Shown here in pieces: positions 6,495 through 13,386 of a stretch of 14,173 nt of DNA. This DNA comes from an uncultured Lactobacillus sp. (GTDB taxonomy: Bacteria > Bacillota > Bacilli > Lactobacillales > Lactobacillaceae). A program made the translations under genes and the position numbers. Location of the stretch: assembly GCA_946409675.1 (NCBI GenBank), contig CAMJXI010000015.1, forward strand, positions 1-14,173. The letters are read 5' to 3'. The notes beneath the pieces are model-generated. The model worked only from the letters and a program-made list of their open reading frames with translations. It was not told the origin of the DNA and did not search any database. Numbering within the stretch: position 1 is the stretch's first letter; every line of letters starts with the position of its first letter.

Positions 6495-7532
6495 ATGAAA
6501 GTTTCTGTTTTTGTTGAACCAGGTAAAGTTGAAATTGAAGAACGCGAGAAACCCACTATTTTAAAGCCGACCGATGCGATTATCAAAATTGTCCGCGCTA
6601 GCGTGTGTGGCTCAGATTTATGGTGGTTTAGAGGATTGACGAAGAGAAATGCCAATACGACGACCGGCCACGAGGCCATTGGAGTTGTTGAGAGTGTTGG
6701 TGCGGACGTTAAACACGTTGCAGTCGGCGACTTTGTCATTGCCCCATTTACCCATGGCTGTGGTCATTGCGCAAACTGCTTAGCCGGTTTTGACGGTAAC
6801 TGTTTGAACCAGGAACAGGGTGGTAATAACGGTTATCAAGGTCAGTACTTACGTTTCACTAATGCCAACTGGGCGTTGGTCAAAATCCCTGGCCAACCAA
6901 GTGACTACTCAGATGAGATGCTCGCTAACTTGATGACCCTGTCCGATGTAATGGCGACGGGTTATCACGCAGCAGCAAGTGCCGAAGTTAAACCGGGCGA
7001 TACAGTTGTGGTGATGGGTGATGGTGCTGTTGGACTTTGTGGCGTAATTGCAGCAAAACTCCGTGGAGCCAAACGGATTATTGCGATGAGCAGACACGAA
7101 GACCGGCAGAAGTTGGCCCTTGAATTTGGGGCAACCGATATTGTGGCTGAACGTGGTGACGAAGCTGTTGAAAAAGTACGCGCACTAACCGATGGTGTAG
7201 GAGCTGATGCGGTGCTCGAATGTGTGGGGACCGAATTATCAACCATCACGGCGATTAAAGTTGCACGTGCCGGTGCGGTTGTTGGTCGTGTGGGCTTGCC
7301 AGAAACAGGCTCGATTAACACGAACGATTTGTTCTGGAATAACGTTGGCTTACGTGGTGGGATTGCAAACGTTACGACGTACGATAATGAAATTTTACTC
7401 CAAGCGGTACTTGACGGTAAGATTCAACCAGGTAAAGTTTTCACCCAAAAATTTGATTTAGACCATATTTTGGATGCGTACGAAGCAATGGATCAAAGAA
7501 AAGCAATCAAGTCACTCTTGATTATCGAATAG
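6495..7532 (+). CDS. Zinc-dependent medium-chain alcohol dehydrogenase
   Basis: This cytoplasmic NAD(P)-dependent oxidoreductase of the MDR superfamily has 345 residues, the usual size. The catalytic zinc ligands are C38 (in SVCGSD) and the GHE pair H59/E60, with D150 in the later ligand position. The structural zinc lobe is intact: C89, C92, C95 and C103 in GCGHCANC...GNC. The Rossmann fold begins at VVVMGDGAVGLCG, with the glycine motif GDGAVG (174-179). Such enzymes interconvert alcohols or polyols and aldehydes or ketones; the substrate is not known. The start has AGGAGG (6481-6486) with 8 bases of spacing and its own promoter, so it appears monocistronic. Its 3' end lies 12 bases from the convergent MFS gene stop. 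No proper rightward terminator was found. Confidence 0.94.
   Translation: MKVSVFVEPGKVEIEEREKPTILKPTDAIIKIVRASVCGSDLWWFRGLTKRNANTTTGHEAIGVVESVGADVKHVAVGDFVIAPFTHGCGHCANCLAGFDGNCLNQEQGGNNGYQGQYLRFTNANWALVKIPGQPSDYSDEMLANLMTLSDVMATGYHAAASAEVKPGDTVVVMGDGAVGLCGVIAAKLRGAKRIIAMSRHEDRQKLALEFGATDIVAERGDEAVEKVRALTDGVGADAVLECVGTELSTITAIKVARAGAVVGRVGLPETGSINTNDLFWNNVGLRGGIANVTTYDNEILLQAVLDGKIQPGKVFTQKFDLDHILDAYEAMDQRKAIKSLLIIE
7497..7523 (-). terminator. Possible weak terminator of the MFS gene, inside the dehydrogenase gene
   Basis: A perfect 7-bp stem (AATCAAG 7505-7511 with CTTGATT 7517-7523, 5-base loop) is followed on the minus strand by the U-rich GCTTTTCTTTG. It lies 21 bases past the MFS stop. 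The stem is short and AT-rich, so it would be weak. On the plus strand the T run starts 11 bases after the stem, too far for a standard terminator. Confidence 0.35.
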
Positions 7533-7544
7533 AATTTTTTTCAA

Positions 7545-8732
7545 TTAATTAGAAGCTTTTGTTTTACTTTTGCGAGTCAAATAAGCGAGCCAGAAGGTTG
7601 CAAGTAGGACGATAATTCCTAAGAAACCAAAGGCAACACTAAAACTAATTTTACTAACTACCCAGCCCATAAGGGGAAACATTACGACCATTGTCACTGA
7701 AAAAATCAGGGATGCAACGGAAAGTAGTGTGGCTCTTTGTTCGCTGGGTATTTTTTCGTTGTAATAAACATTAAAGACGGGTGGAATCAAGGCTGTGATG
7801 CCGTAAGTGATAAAGAAGATGATTCCTAAAACGACTTTTTGACCGTTGAATGCGGCTAAAAGAGATACAGCAAGCAGGGTGGTCAAGCCAAGCAAAAGGC
7901 TGCGCTGGGGTAATTTGAGTAGTCTGGGACTCATCGAGATTGCAATGACTGCTGCAAGAGCAGAGCCTGCTAAGCAAAGGGTGACGAGCCATCCTGGGAA
8001 ATTGTGGACCACCATCTCGTTTTGAAAGTAATAGTAGTAAGTGCTAATTAAGGTTTGAATGACACCATCGAAAAGCATTAGGCTGAGGAGATTCCGGTCG
8101 TTTTTAACAAGGCTGCCTGCGTTCTTAATGATTGAAACAATAGTGTTGGTCTGTTCGTAGTCTTGGTGATTCTTGGGTTCTTTCATCTTAAAGACAGAGA
8201 AAATACCAAGTAATGCGAGCACAAGCGCAATCCAATAAGCCCAAACCATGTGTCCCTGAGTCAAAAGTCCAGCAAAAATTAAGCCACCGGTGCTGGTAAC
8301 TTCAATAATGGAGTTCATCTTACTAGTTATTTTGGCGTAAAGACTAGTTTGGTCGACTTCCTTGAGCGACTCGAAAACGAGGGCTTCTAAAGTGCCGGAT
8401 TGCAGATTGTAAGACCAGGCTGAAATGACGAAGCTGAGGGCGAACCACCAGAAGCCTCCTTGCCAAAGCATCATGGCACTGGAAATCAGGGCAGCAACCC
8501 GACTAAGGTTGAGCATTCTTTTGTAGGTGAAACGATCGGCTAAGACACCTGAGGGAAGCTCGAAAAGCATGCTGGAAATATGGAAGATACTCTCACAGAG
8601 TCCAATTTGGACGAGAGATAAACCCATTTGACCGAGGTAAATAACCCAGAGCTGGGTAATGCCACAATATGAGAAGAAACTGTAGAGATATGCGTAGCGT
8701 AATTGTTTTTTGATGGGGCTAGAGGTTAACAT
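7545..8732 (-). CDS. Major facilitator superfamily (MFS) transporter
   Basis: A 395-residue integral membrane protein with the twelve-helix MFS pattern. The loop between helices 2 and 3 carries motif A, ELPSGVLADRFTYKRML (59-74; D66, R67). A longer hydrophilic linker near 185-205 (FKMKEPKNHQDYEQTN) separates the two six-helix halves. The protein ends in a basic tail, TRKSKTKASN. Proton-driven efflux of small molecules is common for such proteins, but nothing identifies the substrate. Start ATG at 8732 follows AAGGA with 6-7 bases of spacing. It is divergent from a TetR-family gene, a frequent regulator/exporter arrangement, so control by that regulator is likely but inferred. It converges with the dehydrogenase gene. 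Confidence 0.9.
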   Translation of the reverse strand: MLTSSPIKKQLRYAYLYSFFSYCGITQLWVIYLGQMGLSLVQIGLCESIFHISSMLFELPSGVLADRFTYKRMLNLSRVAALISSAMMLWQGGFWWFALSFVISAWSYNLQSGTLEALVFESLKEVDQTSLYAKITSKMNSIIEVTSTGGLIFAGLLTQGHMVWAYWIALVLALLGIFSVFKMKEPKNHQDYEQTNTIVSIIKNAGSLVKNDRNLLSLMLFDGVIQTLISTYYYYFQNEMVVHNFPGWLVTLCLAGSALAAVIAISMSPRLLKLPQRSLLLGLTTLLAVSLLAAFNGQKVVLGIIFFITYGITALIPPVFNVYYNEKIPSEQRATLLSVASLIFSVTMVVMFPLMGWVVSKISFSVAFGFLGIIVLLATFWLAYLTRKSKTKASN

Positions 8733-8772
8733 AATGATTCCTTAAATGAGAATAAAATTAAATAATAGTTTG

Positions 8773-8778
8773 ATTATA
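8773..8778 (-). promoter_or_regulatory. Probable -10 of the MFS gene promoter
   Basis: The minus strand reads a perfect TATAAT here, giving a leader of about 33 bases to the MFS ATG. No strong -35 is found 16-18 bases upstream. The gap also holds ATGAGAATA (8746-8754) and its near reverse complement TAATCTCAT (8815-8823), and CAACGTGTTG (8836-8842 region), any of which could belong to a TetR operator. Confidence 0.45.
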
Positions 8779-8905
8779 CACTATTAGCACATTTAACTCA
8801 GTAAGAACTAAAAATAATCTCATCTTAAATAAACAACGTGTTGATTTGTTAATAAAAAGGGTATATCGTAAGAATAAGAGATGTTTAGACGAAATAGGTG
8901 AACTA

Positions 8906-9496
8906 ATGGCGAGAAATACACAGACGAAACAACGAATTAAAGAGACGTTTACGAAGCTGATTAATGAAAAAGGCTTGGATGCGCTGACCGTGAGCGATAT
9001 TGCACGGGATTCGGGAATTAATCGGGGAACGTTCTACCTCCATTATTTGGATAAGTATGACTTGATGGCGCAGTTGGAAAACGAAACGATTGAGAATTTG
9101 AAACAGATAATTCTGGTGGATCATGAGGATGAAGAATTAGATGATCCAACGGATTTGGTGTCTTATTCCGCCATCTATGCGGCGTTGAGATATGTTAAGA
9201 ATGATTTTGCTTTCATTAAAGCGTTGGCGAGTGATGGGGGAGATCCTCACTTCATGCGGATGTTTAAGGGCATCATGGATGATTTATTGATGACGAAGAT
9301 TACGGAGTCAAAGGAAATTCATTTCTTTAATCAGAATATGCCAGACGACTATGCCCGGGAAATATTGCTGTCGAACATCGTGGCAATAATCTCGTTGTGG
9401 ATTAAGAAGGATGGGTTGGAGTCACCGGAGTTGATTGCAAAGATGGTGACAAAGGCTAAGCAACTTTCACCGTATGAGTTGATTGCGAAAAACTAA
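8906..9496 (+). CDS. TetR/AcrR family transcriptional regulator
   Basis: A DNA-binding repressor of 196 residues from ATG 8906. The N-terminal TetR domain is clear: MARNTQTKQRIKETFTKLI, then ALTVSDIARDSGINRGTFYLHYLDKYDLM (26-54), the helix-turn-helix and the following helix. The rest is a helical ligand/dimer domain. The frame is open back to an ATG at 8846, but 8906 is chosen because AGGTG (8896-8900) lies 5 bases upstream and the family normally starts a few residues before the first helix. It is divergent from the MFS gene and probably controls it and itself from the shared gap. The ligand is unknown. A strong terminator follows 28 bases after the stop. Confidence 0.92.
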   Translation: MARNTQTKQRIKETFTKLINEKGLDALTVSDIARDSGINRGTFYLHYLDKYDLMAQLENETIENLKQIILVDHEDEELDDPTDLVSYSAIYAALRYVKNDFAFIKALASDGGDPHFMRMFKGIMDDLLMTKITESKEIHFFNQNMPDDYAREILLSNIVAIISLWIKKDGLESPELIAKMVTKAKQLSPYELIAKN

Positions 9497-9524
9497 GAGA
9501 AAATGTAATTGAATAGGGTTATAT

Positions 9525-9556
9525 AAAACGCGTACTTTATCGGTACGCGTTTTTTT
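9525..9556 (+). terminator. Rho-independent terminator of the TetR gene
   Basis: A perfect 11-bp stem (AAAACGCGTAC 9525-9535 with GTACGCGTTTT 9543-9553) has a 7-base loop and runs into seven T residues (9550-9556). Confidence 0.95.
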
Positions 9557-10016
9557 ATGTGGATTGGATAACAAGAGTGGAGAAAAATTCGGTAAATTTG
9601 AGGCTGGGAAAAGGATGTTATTTCTGAAGGGAACTAATGCTATACGAATTGCATTTCTTAAAATATGGTTATCACTCTATATATTTATGGAAAGATAGGC
9701 GTATGGCAATGTAAGCGTTTGAACTAATGAGGTATAGAGACTTTGCTAATGCCAATTCAGGAGAGAAAAAGTGGTAAATAAGTAGCAAAAAGATTAAATT
9801 CAGAACGCTTAAACTGTTAAAAGTAATGAAAACGATACTGATAGTGAGCTAGTTTTGCTATTTAGCGGTATTTAATGAATAGTTCGAAATTGTATAAGAA
9901 CAAGTGTTATTGTATCTGAAGCAGACCAATTAAACGCTGTCCTTACTGTATTATCAGCTGTTTACCTAAATTACCCAAAAAGTTTATAATTTATTAAATG
10001 ATTTATAACATATTGC
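9557..10016. other. Long AT-rich intergenic region upstream of the WxL operon
   Basis: About 460 bases without a convincing gene. It holds one good cre box (9710-9723) and two weaker cre-like cores: minus strand 9800-9813, and 9929-9942 on the plus strand. It also has a possible second promoter with TATAAT at 9985-9990 and a weak -35 near 9962. A 25-codon frame (9637-9714, MLYELHFLK...) follows AAGGGA by only 4 bases and is unlikely to be real. A GAGGCTGGGA stretch (9600-9609) resembles short intergenic repeats seen in lactic acid bacteria. Confidence 0.6.
9710..9723 (+). promoter_or_regulatory. cre box (CcpA site) upstream of the WxL operon
   Basis: TGTAAGCGTTTGAA matches WGWAARCGYTWWMA at 13 of 14 positions. 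It lies about 330 bases upstream of the operon's -10, far for direct repression, so looping or action with the weaker cores nearer the promoter would be needed. csc clusters in L. plantarum are known to respond to loss of CcpA and to carry predicted cre sites, which supports this reading. Confidence 0.55.
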
Positions 10017-10044
10017 TTACCAATAAAAAACCACCTGTTATAAT
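10017..10044 (+). promoter_or_regulatory. Promoter of the WxL operon (extended -10)
   Basis: -35 TTACCA (10017-10022, 4 of 6), 16-base spacer, -10 TATAAT (10039-10044, perfect) with the extended TG at 10036-10037. Transcription would begin near 10051, giving a leader of about 40 bases before the ATG. This is the best promoter in the window. Confidence 0.75.
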
Positions 10045-10091
10045 GTTTTTGTAAGATAAGTCGTTATTAATTTATTTTGAGGGGAATAATT

Positions 10092-10886
10092 ATGAAGAAG
10101 AACAAAGTATTTACGTCGGCTTTAATCGCAACACTTTTACTTTCTGGCTCTGCAGCAACGGCGGCAACGGTATTGGCTGCTAACGGTGCAGATGCGGATG
10201 GTAACGTGGTTGATAAAACAGGTAAGACAGTTACCACAATTAAGTTTAAAAATAGTAAAGCCATCGACCCAATGATTCCAATTGATCCAACGGAACCAAC
10301 CGTTACACCTAAAGGACCTTTAGCATTGGTTTATGTAACTGACAAACTAGACTTTGGTGAACATGATCTTGAGACAGAAGATTCAGAGGATTTTATCGGT
10401 GTGACCGGTGATAAGGGATTCGAACAAACCGATGCGACTCAACCTGCAACAGAAATTAAGGATGGTCAATTCTTCCATCTTGCAGTCTCGGACACGCGTG
10501 CAACACCAGATCCAGATGGAACGGCAGATGGGTGGCATGTATCTGGATCAATGGCAACGAACTCTGATTATGCTCCGTCAGCTGATAGTGAAGTTCCAGC
10601 GCAACTCGTAAAAGGTGTTACAATTGCATTCCCTAAAGCAACGCAACTTGTAAGTAAAACAGATACCACTAATTTATTGGCGTCTGCTGTTACCTTGGCT
10701 GGTGATGCAACAACCTCCTCCGATATCTTTAGTTTAACAGTAAACGCAAAAGGACAATCAGTAATGACTATTCCAGTTGCAGACATCACTTTGCATGTAC
10801 CAAAGACTATTCAGTATAACGGTACAATTCAAAGCACAATCACTTGGACATTGGCAGCTGGTCCTACATCTACGGTTGCACCATAA
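10092..10886 (+). CDS. WxL domain cell-surface protein
   Basis: A secreted protein of 264 residues that should attach to peptidoglycan through a C-terminal WxL domain. It has a signal peptide MKKNKVFTSALIATLLL.. with probable cleavage after VLA (27-29). Then comes a short acidic region, a proline-rich linker (DPMIPIDPTEPTVTP, 59-73) and the family start GPLALVYVTDKLDFGE (75-90). The first motif is W148-H-V rather than WxL; the second, near the C-terminus, is TWTLAAG (W252-T-L254). Start ATG 10092 is chosen over a TTG at 10077 because TGAGGGG (10078-10084) sits 7 bases upstream. It is the first gene of the surface-protein operon, corresponding to the smaller WxL (cscB-like) type. A terminator follows, so it is probably made in excess over later genes. 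Confidence 0.93.
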   Translation: MKKNKVFTSALIATLLLSGSAATAATVLAANGADADGNVVDKTGKTVTTIKFKNSKAIDPMIPIDPTEPTVTPKGPLALVYVTDKLDFGEHDLETEDSEDFIGVTGDKGFEQTDATQPATEIKDGQFFHLAVSDTRATPDPDGTADGWHVSGSMATNSDYAPSADSEVPAQLVKGVTIAFPKATQLVSKTDTTNLLASAVTLAGDATTSSDIFSLTVNAKGQSVMTIPVADITLHVPKTIQYNGTIQSTITWTLAAGPTSTVAP

Positions 10887-10908
10887 CAACAAATAAATCT
10901 TCAAAATC

Positions 10909-10935
10909 ACGTGACAATTTCTGTCGCGTTTTTTT
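10909..10935 (+). terminator. Intra-operon terminator after the first WxL gene
   Basis: ACGTGACA (10909-10916) pairs with TGTCGCGT (10922-10929), with one T-G wobble and a 5-base loop, followed by seven T residues (10929-10935). No separate promoter is evident before the next gene at 10957, so read-through is expected to express the rest of the operon at a lower level. Confidence 0.85.
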
Positions 10936-10956
10936 GCTAGAAAGGCCCAAATAAAA

Positions 10957-12015
10957 TTGAAAAAAATTCAAGCGGTCATCCTGGGCATGATCATGACAAT
11001 GGGGCTATTTATCAGTTTTCCACAAAGTGTGAAGAGCGCAAGCAATCCAACAGACTACTCCGTTAGCCCTGTACTACCTACGAATCAGAAACAAGGAGCG
11101 AGTGGCTATTTTGATTTGCTCGTCAAACCAAATCAAGAGCAAACAGTCAGTTTTAAGATTAATAATGGATCTAAAAAGAAAACGACATTTGAAGTTTACT
11201 TTAATCCAGCCATGACCTCTGATGGTGGTGCGATTGACTATGGAATTCGAAATGCCAAAGTAGATAAATCTGTGCCTTTTGATATTCGAGACGTTGTTAA
11301 GCTCGATAAAAACTCGTATACAGTTCCCGCAATGAGTTCGATGGAAATTCCTGTACATATTAAGTTAACTGATAAAACTTGGACTGGGCGTGTCCTGGGT
11401 GGGATTAACATTCAGAAAACGGGTAAAGGAGACCAGTCTGCAACCAGTGGGAATTCAGCTTCAATGAATACTAAGGTCGCCTATTCTGTTGCGCTTGTTT
11501 TGCAACAGAGTCTCGCACAAATTTCTCCAGATTTGCAGTACACAAAGACAGCTCCTGCTAAAGTTAATGGATACACTACATTCCAGTTAGGCTTTAGAAA
11601 CCCAACAACCACAATCATCCTGGATCTGATATTTACAACTGTCTTAACGAAAGACGGTAAGAAGTTTATTGAAAATACTTCCAATAAGTATACCGTTGCA
11701 CCAAGTACATTTTTCCATGTAAATCTGGGAATGGATGGGCAACGTGTAGAACCAGGAAAATATCATGTCGATGTAACTGCAAAGTCAGGACCATTTTATT
11801 CATGGCATTTTTCCGATGATTTTGAAGTGGAAGCTGAGAAGGCAGAAGCAGTTAACAAAAATGCTATTTTTCCACAAGAATCTGGCACAAATATCTGGAA
11901 AATTGTGGCAGTAGTCGCAATTGTTATTTTCGTGCTTGCTCTAATTCTTTTATTCATTATTTGGAAAAAGAAAAAGAAACAAAATAATCAAGAACAGAGT
12001 CAACAAGTTAACTAA
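10957..12015 (+). CDS. DUF916/DUF3324 WxL-interacting surface protein
   Basis: A 352-residue membrane-anchored surface protein of the cscA type. It has a signal peptide (MKKIQAVILGMIMTM.., cleavage near VKSA, 25-28), a DUF916 domain at about 32-155 (YSVSPVLPTNQKQGASGYFDL through RVLGGINIQK), a DUF3324 domain at about 165-295 (VAYSVALVLQQ, FRNPTTTIILDLIF, YSWHFSDDFEVE), one membrane helix (312-336) and a lysine-rich cytoplasmic tail. In this family the first domain is reported to bind peptidoglycan and the second outside partners, with the protein working beside WxL proteins. The start is TTG, chosen because it alone gives the full signal peptide; AAAGG lies 11 bases upstream, a loose spacing that points to modest translation. 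It sits between the first WxL gene and the sortase-anchored protein gene. Confidence 0.92.
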   Translation: MKKIQAVILGMIMTMGLFISFPQSVKSASNPTDYSVSPVLPTNQKQGASGYFDLLVKPNQEQTVSFKINNGSKKKTTFEVYFNPAMTSDGGAIDYGIRNAKVDKSVPFDIRDVVKLDKNSYTVPAMSSMEIPVHIKLTDKTWTGRVLGGINIQKTGKGDQSATSGNSASMNTKVAYSVALVLQQSLAQISPDLQYTKTAPAKVNGYTTFQLGFRNPTTTIILDLIFTTVLTKDGKKFIENTSNKYTVAPSTFFHVNLGMDGQRVEPGKYHVDVTAKSGPFYSWHFSDDFEVEAEKAEAVNKNAIFPQESGTNIWKIVAVVAIVIFVLALILLFIIWKKKKKQNNQEQSQQVN

Positions 12016-12045
12016 TAGCTCTCCACGAGTAGATAGGGGGTTACG

Positions 12046-12513
12046 ATGAAATTTAAAATATTTGTACCGCTTGTAACCTTGCTGGTTGGGCTTGCGGTTA
12101 ACAGTCAAAGTGCTTATGCAACAAATGGAGCGGATGGGCCATCATCTGCAAAGACCGAAACAAGTATTAGCTTTTATGGTGCAAAACCAGATGATAAGAC
12201 TGACCCAGGGACTGATCCTAGCACTGACCCAGATACAGGCGAAGATCCTGACAAGGATAAAAAGCCAGATGGAAATCTGGATCCGGAAGTTCCTGGAGAT
12301 ATTGATCAAAATAGGAGGCCAGAGGTTACTCCTCCGACCGGCCCAACTCAGCCATCTAAGAATCCGATTCAGTCCAATAACTTAACTAATGGTTTTTTAC
12401 CTCAGACAAATGAGGTCAGCTCGCATTGGCTAACGGTTGTTGGGTTACTGGTCTTTTTCGCTGGAACTATCGTGTATAGCTACAGTAGAAGGAGGCAGAC
12501 TAATGAAATCTAA
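12046..12513 (+). CDS. Small LPxTG-type sortase-anchored protein with Asp-Pro repeats
   Basis: A 155-residue cell-wall-anchored protein of the cscD type. It has a signal peptide ending near SAYA (22-25), then a low-complexity acidic region rich in Asp and Pro (DPGTDPSTDPDTGEDPDKDK, about 53-72) that probably acts as a flexible wall-spanning stalk. The sorting signal is LPQTNE (118-123), followed by a hydrophobic helix (128-146) and RRR (148-150). The motif is LPQTN rather than LPxTG; LPQTxE is the usual form in L. plantarum, and sortase would cut after T121. No sortase gene is present, so a housekeeping sortase elsewhere must serve it. ATG follows AGGGGG (12035-12040) by 5 bases. It overlaps the next gene by 11 bases, showing translational coupling. 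Confidence 0.92.
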   Translation: MKFKIFVPLVTLLVGLAVNSQSAYATNGADGPSSAKTETSISFYGAKPDDKTDPGTDPSTDPDTGEDPDKDKKPDGNLDPEVPGDIDQNRRPEVTPPTGPTQPSKNPIQSNNLTNGFLPQTNEVSSHWLTVVGLLVFFAGTIVYSYSRRRQTNEI

Positions 12514-13359
12514 AAAATTAATCTGGTCGCTTTCAACAGTTGCTGCTATTCTTTTGGGGATTTCTATTACAGCATCAACCATATCTGTCTTTGCCGTGGA
12601 TCCTGATCTTGCGAACACAAAAGATTCAACAGTTAGAGCAAATTTCGGTAAACTAATGAGTCACTCAATTTTTAATCCGTTGGATCCAAAGACCAAAGTT
12701 GAAAATCCGGTGACACCCGAAAATTTTCATCAAATTACTGGTCAGCAGGGGCCTTTAACACTTGATGAAATACCAAGCAGATTCGATTTTGGTGAAAAGG
12801 AAAATGCAGATTTCACCCAAACTTTCAAAATACCATCAACGAATTGGCCAACTCAGACTGCCGCACAACCTAGCATGTTTGCAGTACAAGTTTCAGATTT
12901 TCAGGTTTCTGGTGGTTATTCATTACTTGCTAAAGCCACAACTTTTGAGGAAGTGGATGATTCAGGGAAAATATTGACCAATGGAAAAATTATTAATGGT
13001 GTATTTTAACGATTCCATCTCCAAACCTAGTTGTTCGTGGGGAAGTTCCGGGTGAACTTTTCACGAAAGAACAGAATACCGGTATCGCTCCCGATGCGGG
13101 TACACTCGATGTTTCAGGTAAGGAAAAGACTCCTGCAAAAAATCCAACAATTATTTATGCTGGTTCAGGAGACTCTAATCCCTTGCTGACAGGAAGAGGC
13201 AAACGAACGCTACTTGACAGTACTGGCAAAGGTAGCTGGACGGCACTTTATAATCCCAAAGATATTACCTTAAATTTTCCAAACGGGGTAATTGAAGATG
13301 GTAACTATGTTAGTACACTAACATGGATTCTGGTTACCAGACTTCCAGAACAAGGATAA
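12503..13359 (+). pseudogene. Second WxL domain surface protein, frameshifted
   Basis: The frame starts at ATG 12503 behind AGGAGG (12490-12495) and encodes a signal peptide (MKSKKLIWSLSTVAAIL.., cleavage near VFA) and the WxL-family block GPLTLDEIPSRFDFGEKE, which matches GPLALVYVTDKLDFGE in the first WxL protein. It stops at TAA 13007-13009 after 168 residues. The -1 frame continues from there without a stop for about 117 codons to TAA 13357-13359 and carries the rest of the domain: LTIPSPNLVVRGE, DITLNFPNG and STLTWILV (second motif WIL). Adding one T to the TTTT run at 13004-13007 restores a single frame of about 285 residues. The first motif is changed to YSL (in GGYSLLAKATTF). The break could be a real mutation, a reversible switch or an assembly error. 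It is followed after 27 bases by a DUF916 gene. Confidence 0.85.
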
Positions 13360-13386
13360 TCTACAAGAAATCAAAGGATTGATGTA

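Noticed and set aside
6965..7321. 118-codon minus frame inside the alcohol dehydrogenase
   Set aside because: Ala/Ser/Thr/Pro-rich composition typical of an antisense frame over a Gly/Ala/Val-rich Rossmann domain.
7505..7541. Rightward terminator for the dehydrogenase using the AATCAAG hairpin and the T run at 7535-7541
   Set aside because: The T run starts 11 bases after the stem, too far for intrinsic termination in this direction. The opposite strand fits better and is listed with low confidence.
9600..9615. GAGGCTGGGA stretch as part of a dispersed repeat family
   Set aside because: It resembles short intergenic repeats in lactic acid bacteria, but only one copy is in the window and the full unit is not present.
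12086..12385. 99-codon plus frame overlapping the LPQTN protein
   Set aside because: It is out of frame with a gene that has a clear signal peptide and sorting signal, and has no ribosome site.
13001..13012. Programmed -1 ribosomal frameshift in the second WxL gene
   Set aside because: The site reads GTA TTT TAA. A -1 slip would move tRNA-Phe from TTT to ATT, a poor re-pairing, and it is not a standard slippery heptamer. No stimulatory hairpin was evident just downstream.
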